Assembly: GCA_014529385.2 (NCBI GenBank)
Contig: CM043945.1
Location: 139,591,241-139,655,240 of the forward strand
DNA length: 64,000 nt
Direction: 5' to 3'
From: Adiantum capillus-veneris
Lineage: Eukaryota > Streptophyta > Polypodiopsida > Polypodiales > Pteridaceae
A program made the position numbers and the translations under genes. Each line of letters begins with the position of its first letter. The stretch's first letter is position 1. The notes under the pieces were generated by a model. That model was not told the origin of the DNA. It ran no database searches and saw nothing but the letters and a program-made list of their open reading frames with translations. Shown piece by piece: positions 23,452 through 37,486 of this stretch.

Positions 23452-26065
23452 CCCCCCCCCCCCGCCTCCTTCCTTGGGATAAAACCACCCAAGATGTAAA
23501 GTGCCACTCAAGTAACAAAATATCTACTTGACAACCTGCCAATTCTTAAACTCTCGGTTATGCATAAATTTTCTAACTTGTGAAAATGAAAATTGAATAT
23601 TTTTCCTCTTGTTACATACATAAATGGGGCATCCAACATCAATTTTGTAAAGAGTGACATCATCAGGATCACCAGCATCACGAAGACTCAATTCTAAACT
23701 TATTTCCATGGGAGTGGCAATAGGTTTTCCATCCTCAACGCCAAACTTACATAGCAATGTCTCTATGTAACTTGTCTGACACAAGGAAATTCACCATCAC
23801 ACTACTTAAATTGTGTGCACAAGTAATGATGCAACAACCCCAAATCTTTCTTCTTGAAAGCAGCATACAGATCAGACTTAAATTCAGTAATATGTCTTTC
23901 ATTTGGTCCAGTGATCAACAAATCATCCACTTAGAGAACGACAATGAGAAGTACATCACCCTCACGCTTTACATACAATGTGATTTCTATTGGATTACAA
24001 AAACTTGGTTTGATCAAATGAGTATCATGTTTCTCATACCAAGCACAAGGAGATTGCTTCAACCCATACAAAGCTTTATTACATTTGTACACTTTATTCT
24101 CTTCTCCTTCCTTGACAGAACTGCGAAGCCACGTTACATAAACCTCCTCAAATATAAAACCATTCAAGAAAGCAGTAACAATGTCTCACTAATGTACATC
24201 CCAACCAAATTGAGATACCAATGTACATAGAAAATTCACAATATTCACACGACAACTGGGAGAAAAAGTCTCTTCATAATCTATGCCTTTCTCCTCTGCA
24301 TAACCCTTTGCAACAAGTCGTGCCTTCTAGCAATCAATCTCATTGTCCGATTTATCTTCTAGTCCTTTCTTGACAAAACTGCGAGTCCGCATTACATAAA
24401 ATTCCTTAAATATGTCACCATTCAATAAAGCAGTAAGAATGTCTTACTAATGTACATCCCAGCCAAAATGATATGCCAATGAACGTAGAAAATTCACAGT
24501 ATTCATACGACAAGTGGGAGCAAAAGTCTCTCAATAATCTATGACTTCTTGTTGTGCATAACCCTTTGCAACAAGTTGATCCTTATAGCAATCAATCTCA
24601 CCATCCGGCTAGCGTTTCAACTTGTAAACCCACTTTGTATCAATAGCTTTTTTTTGAGGATGCAAATCAGATAAAGTCCATGTTTCATTTTCTATAAGGG
24701 CATCATATTCATATTGCATGGCAGCTGCCATCCAAATTTTTTAATTTAGTGCTTCATCAAAAGAGAGCGGTTCTTCAACATCACATAAACTAGACACATT
24801 CAAAGAATAATAATTCAATGCAAAGCATGCATGGTGAGAACCTGAATGAGTACGGCTAGACAAAGGTGCATCCAATTTATATCAATTAAAGTATGCACCA
24901 GCCATTTTGGCATACCTCTAGCGTGATCATTCTCAACCCTTTCGTTTTCAAGTACGTCATGTACATCCATATCAGTAATAGGTTGATCTGTAACATTTTT
25001 AGAAACCCCCGTAGCCCGTACATTTTCCCCGTTGGAATTAACATATGAACTTCCTCCAGTAAAAAGAGGCAACAAAATGTCAGCAAGGACTGAACAAAAT
25101 ATTCCGCAAACACAACATAAGATACACTTTGTTTGCAGATGGTACAACCCGTAACCTTTGCTTTTAGCACTATAGGCAACAAAAATACAGTTTATAGCCT
25201 TATCATTTATTTTTTTCCTCTTCATTTGTGGCACCAAAGCATGTACCAAAAAGCCAAAATCATGCATGTCCTCAACAAAAATCTTTCAATCATGCCATGC
25301 TTCATATGGATTCTTACACTACTAAGCTTTCTTAGGGTACATATTAAGTACATAGCTGGTACACACGATGGCTTCAAGACAAAACGACTACAAGAAAGCT
25401 TGACTTTTGACCATTCATTGTGCCGTCTTTGTAACTGACCTATTTTTTCTCTTAGTAGCACCATTTTGTTGAGGTGTATGCGACACCATACATTGTTTTT
25501 TTAATCCCACAACTAGCTATAAATAAATTAAATTCATGAGACATATACTCCCACCCTTGATCTCAATCAAGGGTGCTCATAGTACATTTCAAGACATTTT
25601 TAACCATAGACATAAATTGTTCAAAGCACATAAACACTTCAAACTTTGTTTTAAGTAGATACCCCCATGTATGCCTAGAGTAATGTCATCTCCTAAGGAT
25701 GGTGTTTGGATGGGCCCACAAACGTCGCTATGCACATCCTTTGGAAACTTTGAACACTGCATTTTACCCAAAAGAAAACCTTCACAAACATGTTTGACAA
25801 GTGTTTCAAGAGTTGATAAAGAAGTAACCATATTAGATTTCTGCAAATAAGCAAATTGGTTAAACTCACATGTGGATGGGTTTCCTAACGTCACTCTTAT
25901 CTTATTATAGACATAGCAAGAACCACAAATATAATTTTCAATCCATGGGACGAAGCTGAGTTGACTAGTGCATAGGGGCTACAAGAGGGTGTCAATCTCT
26001 TGGAAAACAACAAACAACTTGCATCTCTAACACAAGATACACTCAAATGACCTAAGTCATAAAAA
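23452..26065 (-). pseudogene. Decayed Ty1/copia pol remnant spanning the unit 1/2 junction
   Basis: The same remnant in longer form, running unbroken across the unit junction at 24045/24046. From 5' to 3' on the minus strand it has pre-integrase and integrase (LLGKMQCSKFPKD, DVCGPIQTPSLG), the integrase C-terminus at 24815-25267, and reverse transcriptase at 23931-24167 with KALYGLKQSPCAWYEK. The catalytic YVDD reads stop-VDD. RNase H-side sequence at 23524-23784 ends in YLSGTLHLGWFYPKEGG-like sequence. Many in-frame stops. Homology to copia ends at a C-run at 23452-23463. No LTRs are visible. Confidence 0.75.
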
Positions 26066-26129
26066 GCTAGTCACTAATCGGCACCAAACGACATCCGAAT
26101 GTAACGAAACTTCTACGATAAGTATATAA

Positions 26130-26742
26130 GACCTAATCACACATGATTATGGTCTCAAATATTACTTTTGATGAAGTACAAAAAACGTGATTATTAACAA
26201 CAGTGAGATTGTAACCTAGTCATTTCTGACCCCGAATGCATATAAATGCTTAGCAATGATGCTCCAATACCCACCTATGCTTATGCTGTGATTTCCTAGC
26301 TTATATCCTACTTATGGTGAAATTACGGCAATGCCAAAGCTACGGTTTACCATGATATGTTTACATCAATACGAAGAGCTCTTACCTGTGGTTGCAAACA
26401 CAACAGAGATCACTGCAATGTGACAACAAACAAGGGAGTAGGAATCATGGGAAGGAGAGAAGTGAGCACCGTTAGCTCACATTGGGTATTTATTATCTAA
26501 AAACTTAATAATAACTTTACAAAAGTGGCTTTTTAGCCAAGGTTTCTTTGGTCAAGAACTAATCTTTTGGGAGATATAGCTAAGGATAAATTGATACTAT
26601 ATGGAATATTATACCTCTGGCTAATAGATTACAATATCCACTTGGCAAATAGGAGTTACAATATTCTCCATTTATCAAAAGAATAAGTGTTTTTACAATA
26701 AATCTCCCCTATAATGCTACATGGGTTAGCTTGCTGCTAACA
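26130..26742 (-). repeat. Probable 3' LTR of G2, unit 2 (low-coordinate end uncertain)
   Basis: Same polypurine-tract/TGTTAGCAGC junction as in unit 1, with about 600 bp of AT-rich non-coding sequence. The far end is not defined. Confidence 0.5.
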
Positions 26743-29700
26743 TTTCTCCCTCCTTGTCTATATCATCCCTTGATAGAGTTTCATGGACTGAAATATTCTT
26801 TGGGTTGACGGATGGCGAGGCGGTCTTTAAGTGGTTGTAGCTCTTTTTGATATCTGATGTGTCGTTCTTTCTCAGGGACTTGCAGTAACTAAATAGTGAC
26901 TTTGTTTTTTAGTTCTATGGCTGAATATCCGATAAACCTTGATGTCAAATTGCTGATCACTGGCCCAAAAACCTTTGTATTCCATGTGAAGAATCCTGTG
27001 TAAAAAGCTTCTTCGAATGTCAGCATATTGCTTGATGGCAAGAACATACATCTGGCATAGAAGTCATAGAGGACTTCTTCTGAAGGTTGTCCACTCAAAT
27101 CATAGCACAAGTCTTTGTTACCTTATAAGAAGTACATTCATGGGCTCTTGATTCTCAGGCTCATGAAAAAATTGGATGCATGTGAGAAGCATTCTGCAAA
27201 TTTTATATAGCATTGGATATGAGAGGTCATGGAGTCTCTTGAATAAGTTCATGGTGCATGTTAGGGTTTTCACCATGTATTTTTTAGTTGCTGATCCTTG
27301 CTTTAGAGCTGGTAGTTTCAGGTAGTTGAGCCAAGCCGGCCTTTTTTTGTACTGCTTTGTGTACCTACCATGTCCTTATTCTTGGTACAGGATAGAATGT
27401 TGGTTCTTTCTCAATCTATGCAGGTGTCCTTGTAAACACGATAAGATACCTTGAGTTTTTACTGAGCCAATTATTTCTCCATTTGGGGTGGAGAGCATCT
27501 GACCCCTCTTCTTACATATCCTTGTAAAGTCTTTCTTTTACTTTGCAGTATCTCCACCTTTATCAAAGGGTAGGGTAGTGATTGTTGATGCCATTGACAG
27601 TTGATTTGGTTGGGAGTGAGCTATGTTACATTGATAGAGTGAAGAACTCTTAACTTCCAATCCATTGTCGCTTTCCATTCAACATCCATTTCATGAACAA
27701 TCTAATCTTTAAGTGCATCTTCTTCAGCTTTAGAGAACTGGACCATTGGCACTTGTTCTTCATCGGTGATTGGTACTTGGAATTCAAAACTTCTTCTCTA
27801 CCCTTCTGTTGGTTGTGTTTCCATTTCTACAAAGGAGACTGATGGTATGCCTATATTTGGTTGTTTAGATGTACTTGCCTCCTCCTGAGTTTCCATATTC
27901 CCTTCTCTCAGCAGCTGGTTGTCTCTCTTTAAATCCTCTATCTCCTTACTTAGTTGCTCTTCTCTTTGTACTTGCATTAAGATGAGGTCACATCTTTGTG
28001 CATGTTAGAGCTTCAACTCAAGTTCCAGGTCTTAATTACTCTTTTCCAAGGTCTTGCAAACTTCTTGTGTCCCCTTGAGTGATGCTATGGCTAGGTTTTC
28101 CTTTAGTTTCTTTAGGAATGCCCCTTGGTCATTGATTCTCTGCTCTGAGTATTACAAAGGAGAATTTTCTACATTTAATTGTACTTGGAGCTTTTCTACT
28201 GACTAAGTAGTGCTTAAAAGTTCATTCATTACTTCAGTTAGCTGTTGGTTCTTGCTTTTACATGCATCTGATAGCTTTGTGAGACGCTCCCCTAGTTCTT
28301 CCATTTCTTTTTGTTGCTTTTCCTTGACACTTTGCTGTTGCTCTGCTTTTTTCTTGAGATCTTTCATCTTGTCTTCAAGCTCACCTTGGAGAGAATCAAT
28401 CACTTGTTCCAACTCTTGAAATTTAGCACTACGGCTAAGAGCTACTGTTTGGATCTTTTTTGTCATCAGCTGCATTTGATTTTCATATTCATTAACCTGG
28501 ATGATAACTTCATCCGCTATTTTCTATTCTTCAAATTCTACTTGAGGCTGCTTAGAAGGTCCAGCTAATTCGGCTTGCGGCTCTTTTGATGGTTCAAGAG
28601 ATTCTACCTGAGGTTTTGTATATACTTAAACTGATTCTGTTTGTGGTGTTGTAGAAAGTCCAATTTCATCTTTGTTTGTTTCCTTGGGCTATTCATAACT
28701 GGCTTCCTCCTCTTGTTTCTCTTTTTTTCTTGTTTCATTGCCTTCATTGGATTTGTGAGTTGGTGAAGGGCTTGGACAAGGGATTGGTTGGTCTTTTTGT
28801 TCAGTTGGTGAAGGTGGTCTTGGAGACATCTCTCCTTGTGTTATGGTTCAATTTGTTGTGCAACTGTTGTTTGCTTTTGTTGCACAAATAAATTTTCTCT
28901 GGCCTTTCCTTGCCCTTCTAATGCCTCCTGTATGTTTATGGATTCGCCTTTCGCATACATTTTCTCAAGCAAATCCTTTGGATCTTCTTCTCGGGGTTCT
29001 TGGTTTCAGGACCCTTGATCTCCCTTGGACTCCATAATTCGAGGTTCTCTCTTGCAGCTTGGCGACTTATTTCATAATATTCTTTCTCTCTTTTGAACCT
29101 TGCTTTTTTTTGTTGATGCGCTACCACTGCTTTTCTCTTCATTTCTTCTCTCCGTGCCCTTTTTTCTTCACTATGAGAGCTCTCTTTACTGCTATGGGCT
29201 TTAGGTGAGCTTTCTGCTGATTTTGCATCTCATTTATAGATTCTTTTATTCTTTGATCTAGTGGCTCGTGGAGAGAATTGAGCTATGACTATCCATGTAT
29301 TTTGATCTAGGGCTGGTGACAAGTTATCGTCCATCCCAATAGCATGGTATGCAATCCGGGTTAGAACTTCAGCTCCCAGATATGTTACTCTTTCTTCCTT
29401 ATATGTGCTCTTGAGTGTTGTAAGCACGTATTTAGCATGCTCTTGAGTGTCAGAGAAGGTGGCAGCAATTGTATTTTTAGTAAATGTACCAGCTGTCTTC
29501 CTATCTCTGGCCCTCATTGTCATACCTTCAGTGGGTAGTTTTAATGCTTCGGCCACTATGTCCTTGTTAATGACCACTTCGACTTTATGGCGTTGCTGAT
29601 CCGTGATCTGAGCATATCTATCCGCTTTGATTGTTGATAATAGTTCATAAGCTCTCTAAAATCTACTCCACATGGCTCTTGATTGTAGAACTCTCAAAGT

Positions 29701-30043
29701 CATAACCTTATGTTGGATTCTTTTGTTGCTGGATTCGCGGCTACATCATAAACTTCTTTGGGTAGCATCAACAACTTTACTTGATTTCCATCTTCACTCT
29801 TGAATTTGCCGATGAAGACTGTGGTGTTGTGTTCTTCAAGCTGTTCTTTTGACAAGTAGATTACTTTTGCAGTCTTTCATTGAAATCGGCTCCAATTGAT
29901 ATGGTGGCAATTCTTGTAGCTTTTCTTTTTAGGTTATCCTCTTTTTTGCTTTCTCAGCATCTTGCATTGCACCTATTAGGAGAATACAGTTCGAAGTTAG
30001 AAAATTCCACAAATTTTGCTCGGAAATACCCGCTGATGTCCAT
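26726..30043 (-). pseudogene. G2 accessory frame, coiled-coil protein, unit 2
   Basis: Counterpart of 3753-7214, starting at ATG 30043. It keeps the coiled coils at 28203-28475 and the C-terminal block at 26889-27110. It lacks about 144 bp near 29440, between the NKDIVAEALKLPTEG and YLGAEVLTRIAYH blocks; the join stays in frame and gives one 115-codon open stretch (29230-29577). Other stops remain. Function unknown. Confidence 0.55.
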
Positions 30044-32162
30044 TTTGCTTCTGATCAATATTTGAGCATGTATAGATGCATAAAAACATGTAAAGATCAA
30101 AACCATTCAATCCATGCAAAATTTGCAGCCAAAGTAAATAATCGTAATTATTTACAGCAGTGAAATTTTTCAATATTTTTGTATTTTTGACATCATAGGC
30201 TTGAAAAATATGTGATTTAGATACTCTAAGTGAAGTGTGGGCTCATTTGAGTGCACCGAGTGGAAATGGTGTCAGATTTAGTCTTCAGACTTTGAAACAG
30301 TAGATATGAAGGGATTTTGGATTTTTGGAGATCCAAACTTGATCAAACTTGATTGATGGGCTTGTCACATCATGTACTTTGGGCCCATAAGGTCAAAAAT
30401 AAAATTTGAACTCATTCTGGCTAAAATGTAAATAATCGTGATTTTTAACTTTTTCATCAAATTAGACAATTTTTTATTGCAAGTTGGTTCTAGACATGCT
30501 ATAGAGCCTCTGTGTGAGATATGGTATGTTTTGGATCAAAAATGTGATAATTAACTCAAATTTGGGTAGAAGAGCCTTTTCTGCGTTTTTTGACAAAATC
30601 TGAGATTTTCTTGATCCTTTGGGCTCATATTTGACATGTGGCATGAGATAGATGTGTACAAGTGATAGGTGAAGTGGCATGATGATTTTCAAGCCAGTTG
30701 TGCACAAAAGTAAATAACCATGATTATTAACTACAACTGTATTTTTGCTTGAAAAGATAATTTGTGTCGACATCACTTCGCGCTCTTCTCGACTCTGAAA
30801 TCACCCTTTTTTGTTACTACTTGGTGTGTAGAGTTGTTTGGTTACTTTTGAAGCCAATGGACTTGTCCATTACATAGTCCTGATGCTACTGAGTTTGGGC
30901 TCATTCAGAGTCAGTTTGACTTCATATGTCAAATTTGACACTTTGTAGTGTTCGAGCTGTTTCCCGCTCTTAGAGAGCGTGTCTTGACTGTTCTTTTGAA
31001 ACCATCTAAGTACATTCTGTACAGACCTTATCTATAAGCTGCCCGTGGAGTTAGAATTCAATTATGGCATATGGTCAAAACCTAGATTATTTTTTTGGGG
31101 ACCCCCTCGACCCCTGCCAAATGGTCATCTAATGATATGGAAGTGTTCTACTAACAGGGGCATGCTACAGTTCAAGTCTTGTCCAATTCGCTTGAGCTGA
31201 CAGGCCGCTAGGGTCGTCTTTGTGTTGTAGGAATTCGTACATAGCTGAGATTTTTTCTTGGGCCTAGACCTATTACCTGACTGTATATAAACGTTCTATG
31301 ATGAGTTTAGAACTTACACCTCATGTCTCGTGTGAAACCGCACTAAAAATGGTCGACTGTGGACTCCGGAAATTGCACGTAAAGAAAGTAGAGAGCTCTC
31401 TTCTCCAAGAATGACTATTGAAAATGAGGTGATTTTGGGCTACATTGGATATCTATACTCGGACTTCCCAAACTATTTTTCTCCAAATTCCCCTGTTGGT
31501 CCTAATAGGCCGTGAAATCTATGTTAGACTCGAAAATTTCCTCAATCGAACTCCATTAGCTCATTCTGCAAGAATTTGCAAAAATAGGCCTCCCGCTTTT
31601 ATTTGTCGTCTCGTGATTGAAAATTTTTGTGCTTGCTCGTCTTGTTCTTCTAATCATCAAAATATCTTTAGTTTCTCCATCTGAGCTCATTTGCTATTTA
31701 TTATTAATTTTTGATCTGTTTATTAAAAAATCAAAGAAAATAATAAAATGCACTAAATATTTTTTTTTGAAAATTTAACAATTAAGAAAATCCATTGGAA
31801 GAAACTATTGTATTACTTTTTGGCGGATTTCTCCATTTTTAAGCTCCAATAGAAAAACAAATTGATAAAAATAAGCAAAAAAGACTATTCCTTATGTATT
31901 TCTGTTTATAATATATACACTAATTACACTCATCAGAGAGATGTTATCAGTTGAAATTCCCATGTTGATGATTTTTAAGGGCATTTTTAGGTAATTGTGT
32001 AACAATCCACACGTAAACATCCAAGGTTTCCTCCCTCTTTAAACATTTCCCTTAAATAATGAAGTTTCCTTCCAACCCTCCTAGATGGGTTACTCTAGCA
32101 CAATTGTGTGCATGGGTTGAACAATCGTGTCTATGCATAGTGGTGGTTGTCTCTATCATGCT
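30044..32162. other. G2 internal spacer, unit 2
   Basis: Collinear with 7215-9332. The near-palindromic motif recurs at 30134, 30428 and 30710. No gene is seen. The short frame at 31445-31684 is the counterpart of 8615-8854. Confidence 0.6.
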
Positions 32163-32840
32163 TTAAAGGTCAATGTAATTCAAACGAGTATGCGGTGCAA
32201 GAGTTGGGTCTTGAGTAGTTAACTCAAGGTTTTTCGTGGTCATGGTTTCCTGTTGTTGTTTTCTAAATAGCAGACTTTGTAACTTATGTGCTCTTTGCTT
32301 GATTGTACCATCTGGATGCTTTGGCACAGTGATTTTTTGAGTTGTAGGTAGCAATGATGACGGTTGCTGAGCTTTAACCCTCCATTGGTATTTTGGTTTT
32401 GGGTTGATGAACTATTGTGGTGGAGTTTTATGAGATTTAACTTTCCATTGATTCATCTGCTTTACAATTTGTGGAGAAGATAAATGCTCCTTTAGTTTCC
32501 AAACCCATCTAGTGCTAGTTTCCCTTTTGAAATATGTTTTTCTTTGAGTTGTTATATGTGAAACTTTCTTCAGTATGGTAGATAAGTTTTAGGGCACCCA
32601 AATTTGAGACGAATTGTCCTTGATTTCTACTTTTAGTACGCAAATCTTCCTGACCACTTGCATGTTGCTTGTAGCATTTTCTTGTCTAGAGGGTGACATA
32701 TATTTATTATTCCCTGATTTCTTTTGTGGGCGACCTATTTTCCATTCCTCTCTGCTCGGTGGAATTGGAACTTAGAGTTGTCCTCCTTTAAGCGATAGCT
32801 TGAGTTTATTGGTTTCCCAATCTGGTACTACCTTATATAT
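32163..32840 (-). pseudogene. G2 protease-side tail, truncated, unit 2
   Basis: Only the basic tail (ending LNYIDL-stop at 32163) and part of the ILGISWMWIY-side sequence remain. The upstream part was removed by the deletion whose junction is at 32840, where the sequence passes directly into the non-coding stretch. Confidence 0.55.
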
Positions 32841-34187
32841 CACCAACCCTCTTTCCAAGGGTGACTGAAATTCTAAGAGCGTTCATGATAGCAAAGTCAC
32901 AAACCCTCTTTCCAATCGTGCTTGGAAATTTCTTGTTTTCGTAGTTGGGATTATGATGGAAGATCACCAAATCACATTCAATTTCACTTAAAAACACCAT
33001 TTAAAAACACTAAATTTTCAGCCATGAAACCTCAATGATCATACAAGCATAAATATCAATCAAAACCCAAACCTCTTGCATGGTATCATGTAGCCTCGCC
33101 CCCCATTACATAGTCGTAGCACCAAACAGTTGAAAGGAATGCACGAGATTCCACCTTTAGGGCGACGATTTTTTGATCTTGCAGAGATATATGAGCTTTT
33201 AAATTGAATTCCACACACCATTTTGATAATGGGAAACCCTAATTCACTCCTTCACAAGCTCAAATACAAGACTATGAAGAGACGGGACTGCAACACACAT
33301 AGATTGGGCAACCATGGAAGCTATTGCACAGTAGAGAAAAACTGCTGTTTTTTCTGTAAAAAGAAGCCCTCTCTCTCTTACCCACGGCAATATGAGCTAA
33401 TGTGTCAGTTTTTTGGCCATTTTGCCACGTTGGACCAAAACAAGGTTATTTTCAACTCATTTTTGACCCAAAAAATGTCAATTTTGATGCAAAAAATCCC
33501 AAACCGAGTCAAAAAAATCCCTAAATTTGTGGGATCACTTGCATAGGAATAAATAACATAGATAAGCATCATTTTTCATCAATATACAATTTTGGGTCAC
33601 TTGGAATATGTACATTGTAAAACCACTTTATAAATCTTATCAAGTGGAAAAGCACGCAAAGGTGCCACATCCAGGGCCACGATTCCCCGGATAGGTATGC
33701 ACATGATAGCAACCGCAGTAGCCGCTTTAGCATATATCACAATATGTATTATTACTTTTCTTTCCATGCATCAAGAAGTGTCAAAAGTGAGGTGAATGTT
33801 TTCATTTCACAGTATGCGCGTGCCACAACACGACAACATGTGAGCAGCCCCACTCCCACTATCCCTATTGTTGGCAACATTGATAGTATTGCAAGGCGAG
33901 CATTACAAACGGGGCATCTTCCCAGTTTATGTAGGTGGTTACCATTACTACTATGGCAGTGCTAGCAGCAGCTGAAATCAAGGTGCAGTGATCCACCTAC
34001 CTCTCAATAATTTGACCAACCACAAGTGCCCACATTTTTTCTTTAATTTTTTATTTTTTTTCTTCGATAGAATATCATCACATCCTCTTTTACAAGGCGT
34101 TTCTCTTTCTGTCTCGTGGTTGGATTACCACATATGGCCATCCATTTCAACTGTGTATATGCAGCCATCGGGCCTTTGCATGCCATG

Positions 34188-34192
<5 letters not shown>

Positions 34193-34271
<79 letters not shown>
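34193..34271. repeat. (CT)n microsatellite, unit 2
   Basis: About 39 CT copies, homologous to 12941-13015. Confidence 0.95.
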
Positions 34272-34274
<3 letters not shown>

Positions 34275-34532
34275 AACCAGTCACCTCCCATTCAACTCTG
34301 CAGCCCTGCATGCAGACTTGGAGCCCTCCAAATCATGCCAACCCTAAGGTTCTCCCACCGTTTTGATAGCCTACAAGCTTGCACGTTATCTAGCACATAC
34401 CCACTTACTACAACTACACGCCACCCCTCCTTTTTGGACGACTATTTTTGCTCCCATTCGCAAACCATCCCAGCCATCATACAGACAATTGTGACCGTGC
34501 AACTCTCATCCATCCAGAAGTTGCCAACTTTA

Positions 34533-34664
<132 letters not shown>

Positions 34665-34741
34665 TTTGCCTACTCTCTTTTGGCTTCAATTAGCACAGTC
34701 TGCCCCTTGTCATTGTAGACAAAAAATATGGCTTTTCAATC

Positions 34742-34742
<1 letters not shown>

Positions 34743-34773
<31 letters not shown>

Positions 34774-34774
34774 T
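34743..34774. repeat. Compound (GT)n(GA)n microsatellite, unit 2
   Basis: Counterpart of 13457-13486. Confidence 0.9.
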
Positions 34775-35080
34775 GTGCAACAACATGAAACTTTCATGTA
34801 ACCCTCTCTCTCAATCTCTCGTAGTCTTCTAGTGGTCGTAGCTTTAACAACACACTCTCTATGAAAAACTTTTTTGCATGCTAATCAAAATCACTTGTCA
34901 GTACCTCTAGCCCTCTCTAGTTGGGCACGCGAAGCAACACCCTAACCGTCCTGTAGTGAAGGGATACTGAGGTTTCATCGGTAGTTAAAAGTAAACCCCT
35001 CCATGAACTTCAACAACCCATGAGGTCAAGCGGACAAGAAAATGTGATGCATACTCATGGTTTATCAACAACTCTTGACA

Positions 35081-35087
<7 letters not shown>

Positions 35088-35137
<50 letters not shown>
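35088..35137. repeat. (CT)n microsatellite, unit 2, second
   Basis: About 25 CT copies, homologous to 13799-13855. Confidence 0.95.
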
Positions 35138-35141
<4 letters not shown>

Positions 35142-35720
35142 GAGGATGCTGAGTCACTTGTGTTTTGTTTGTTGTCCTTGAGTTCATCCTCAAGGGCCAC
35201 CTTACCGCATAATCCTTAAAATTTTGTGCCCTTAATTTTGGCCTGTGTCTTATCATCCACAAAAACAGCAGCGGTGCTGTTTCTCCTCAAAATTCGAGCA
35301 TAGAATTTGTAGCAAAAAGTTGCAAGAATATTGTTTTCTGAATCGTTACTTGCGCAATGCACGCCTTTGAGTATGGCAAGCAAAGCCCACAATCTTGAGA
35401 CCAAGGCTCGGTTTTGACATACTCAAAAAAACCATTGTCATCGCAAGTTCTTTTCGTGTCATTTTGGCTAGACTTTTGGAGATGGCATCAGTGTCCATAC
35501 CGATTTAAAAAGGAACCTCTGTGATGCTCACGAAGGACATCAACGACGCAACACTCCGCTGCTCGTGCTTGAGAACTTCACAATTATACACATCCTCATT
35601 CAAGCAAAATCTCACCGACCACTATGAAAATCTCCAATTGTTTACCACGGCATTTTACCATGTTTTGTAGAGAGAGTCCAAAATCAGCTGGAGAGGGAAG
35701 AGAGAGGAGGACGGGGATGT

Positions 35721-35738
35721 GGGGGGGGGGGGGGGGGG
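35721..35738. repeat. Poly-G tract, unit 2
   Basis: A run of 18 G, homologous to 14439-14457. Confidence 0.9.
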
Positions 35739-36139
35739 TCATTTCAAATATTACAACAATTATTTTTGCGCTTAATATCGCAACAATTTCCTCTATTATT
35801 ACCACGAAAATTACTGCGTTTATTCTCAAAACACGGTTTATGCATTTAAACATTCAAATTTCAATGTTTCCCTTTGTTTTGGATTTTCCCTCCCCCTTAA
35901 TAAAAATTACAAAAAATTATATAGAAATTTCAAATTAAAAAAAACAAGATATAAAAACATGGAACGATAGTTCGTTATGTGGGATTACACTTGATTACAA
36001 CTATATTAATCACTATCATTTGATTAACATAATTTAGCATGCTTCATAAAACTAGAGAGAGGAAGAGAGGGGAGAGGGAGATGAATGGATGACAAGTCTA
36101 CCAAAACAATTCATAACTTAAAAGTTTACAAAATGTTTA

Positions 36140-36583
36140 TTAATCATCTTCCAAAAGATTTCTACAAGAAGCATCATCCAATTTCCAATCCATGGCTCCT
36201 AAATCAATAAAGAGAGAAATAGATTTGTCATTTGTGGATGCGTTGGCTTCATCATCTTTGAATTCATCATCCTCCATCTTGTTATCATCATCATCAGCAC
36301 AATCATCCTCGCTAAGACTTGCGACCACCGGACTTGAATAACTGATCTCCCTCTCCTCTGTCTCCCCCTCATCCAAAGTAGGAGGTGGAAGAGGGTCGAA
36401 GATGTTCTCCACTTCATTAGTGGAAAAAATGGTGAACTCCCTTGAAGTGTTATGAAAATTACAAACCAAAATGTTTTGATTGGTTGATTTTTGGGACATA
36501 GATGACCTACATAAGAGAAGCGCAAAGTGAGCAACATTGGTATAATTAATGTTACAAGAAAATAAGAATAAAAAATTAGTCAC
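36140..36583 (-). CDS. Short acidic ORF, unknown function, unit 2
   Basis: 147 codons, same length as the unit 1 copy at 14859-15302 with only a few substitutions (for example Asp to Ala in the acidic run). Still open, but recent duplication alone explains this. Confidence 0.35.
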   Translation of the reverse strand: MTNFLFLFSCNINYTNVAHFALLLCRSSMSQKSTNQNILVCNFHNTSREFTIFSTNEVENIFDPLPPPTLDEGETEEREISYSSPVVASLSEDDCADDDDNKMEDDEFKDDEANASTNDKSISLFIDLGAMDWKLDDASCRNLLEDD

Positions 36584-36952
36584 TCACTTGCTCACAATTG
36601 CGTGGAACAGCTAAATTATCATACCTCCATGTGTGATTCACACTAAAGTCCACCATGTAGAGGCCATTCTCATGCTGTCTAGACATATTTGCAAACCACT
36701 TGCACTCAAAGATGAAGGTATAAAAGGTTCTAAAATTAACCTTTAGTATCCTTTCAATAGTTTGACTTCATCACCATCTATGTCAAAGCTACCCATGATG
36801 CCAAAGTCCATGGTGATTCTACACTCGTCAATATGGCGCGTACGAAAGTGATGACCTTTGACCACATAGAGTTAAAGGAAAGCTACTACAAAGTAGGAAA
36901 CTATCTTTATTAATTACAAAGATAAAATAAAGAAAAAACTATACCATATGGT

Positions 36953-37264
36953 TTAGGTATACGAGTACTCTACCTTTGCTATGTAGCCTGGTGCATACTC
37001 CCATTCTTTGTCGGTGATGTCTTCTCTGTGAATTTTTGCTTCGGTCATCCTCTCATGAATCCACTCCGCACTAATGATATCTAGGAAATATGCAAGGTGT
37101 CTACGCACTGGGGGTGCCCTCCTTCCTCCATGTACTTGTTTCCATGCTTCTCCCTCTTGCAAACGACTTGCCTTTTCCATTTTCCACAAGCCCACCCACT
37201 TGGTCATAACCTTTGCATTGAGAATACAAAAGTCATTGACCACTCGGGATAGATTATTATTCAT
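36953..37264 (-). CDS. Short ORF, unknown function, unit 2
   Basis: 103 codons, nearly identical to 15672-15983. It lies 94 bp from the chromovirus target site. No domain recognised. Confidence 0.35.
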   Translation of the reverse strand: MNNNLSRVVNDFCILNAKVMTKWVGLWKMEKASRLQEGEAWKQVHGGRRAPPVRRHLAYFLDIISAEWIHERMTEAKIHREDITDKEWEYAPGYIAKVEYSYT

Positions 37265-37363
37265 GTTAAATTATTATCCCATTCCACTTGGCAAGTGTGA
37301 GCTCATCCTTGCATCCTCGTTTCTTGACCGCATGCAAGGCATTGAGGGATCAACGTGTGCCAA

Positions 37364-37486
37364 TGAAAGGGTGGTGGTAATGTGTGTGCTAGTCTCCACC
37401 CAATTGTTCTATCTTATAGCCTCCCCCTAGCATTCACATTGTCAATCCGTGCCGGTGTCCTTGCTTGTAGGACCCATGTCCTTACA
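37364..37486 (-). repeat. 3' LTR of chromovirus, unit 2
   Basis: 123 bp, matching 16083-16205. A few sites (for example the CCGTGCCGGTG stretch) are closer to the 5' LTR than in unit 1. Confidence 0.85.

Larger units (their letters stand above)
1031..24045. repeat. Segmental tandem unit 1
   Basis: First of three near-identical direct repeats. Position 1031 aligns with 24046 and 45305, and the same order of element fragments follows in each unit. Compared with unit 2 it keeps about 1.47 kb at 10011-11483 and several smaller segments. Its left end falls inside a copia reverse-transcriptase remnant, so the unit start is set by where homology begins, not by a biological boundary. Confidence 0.85.
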
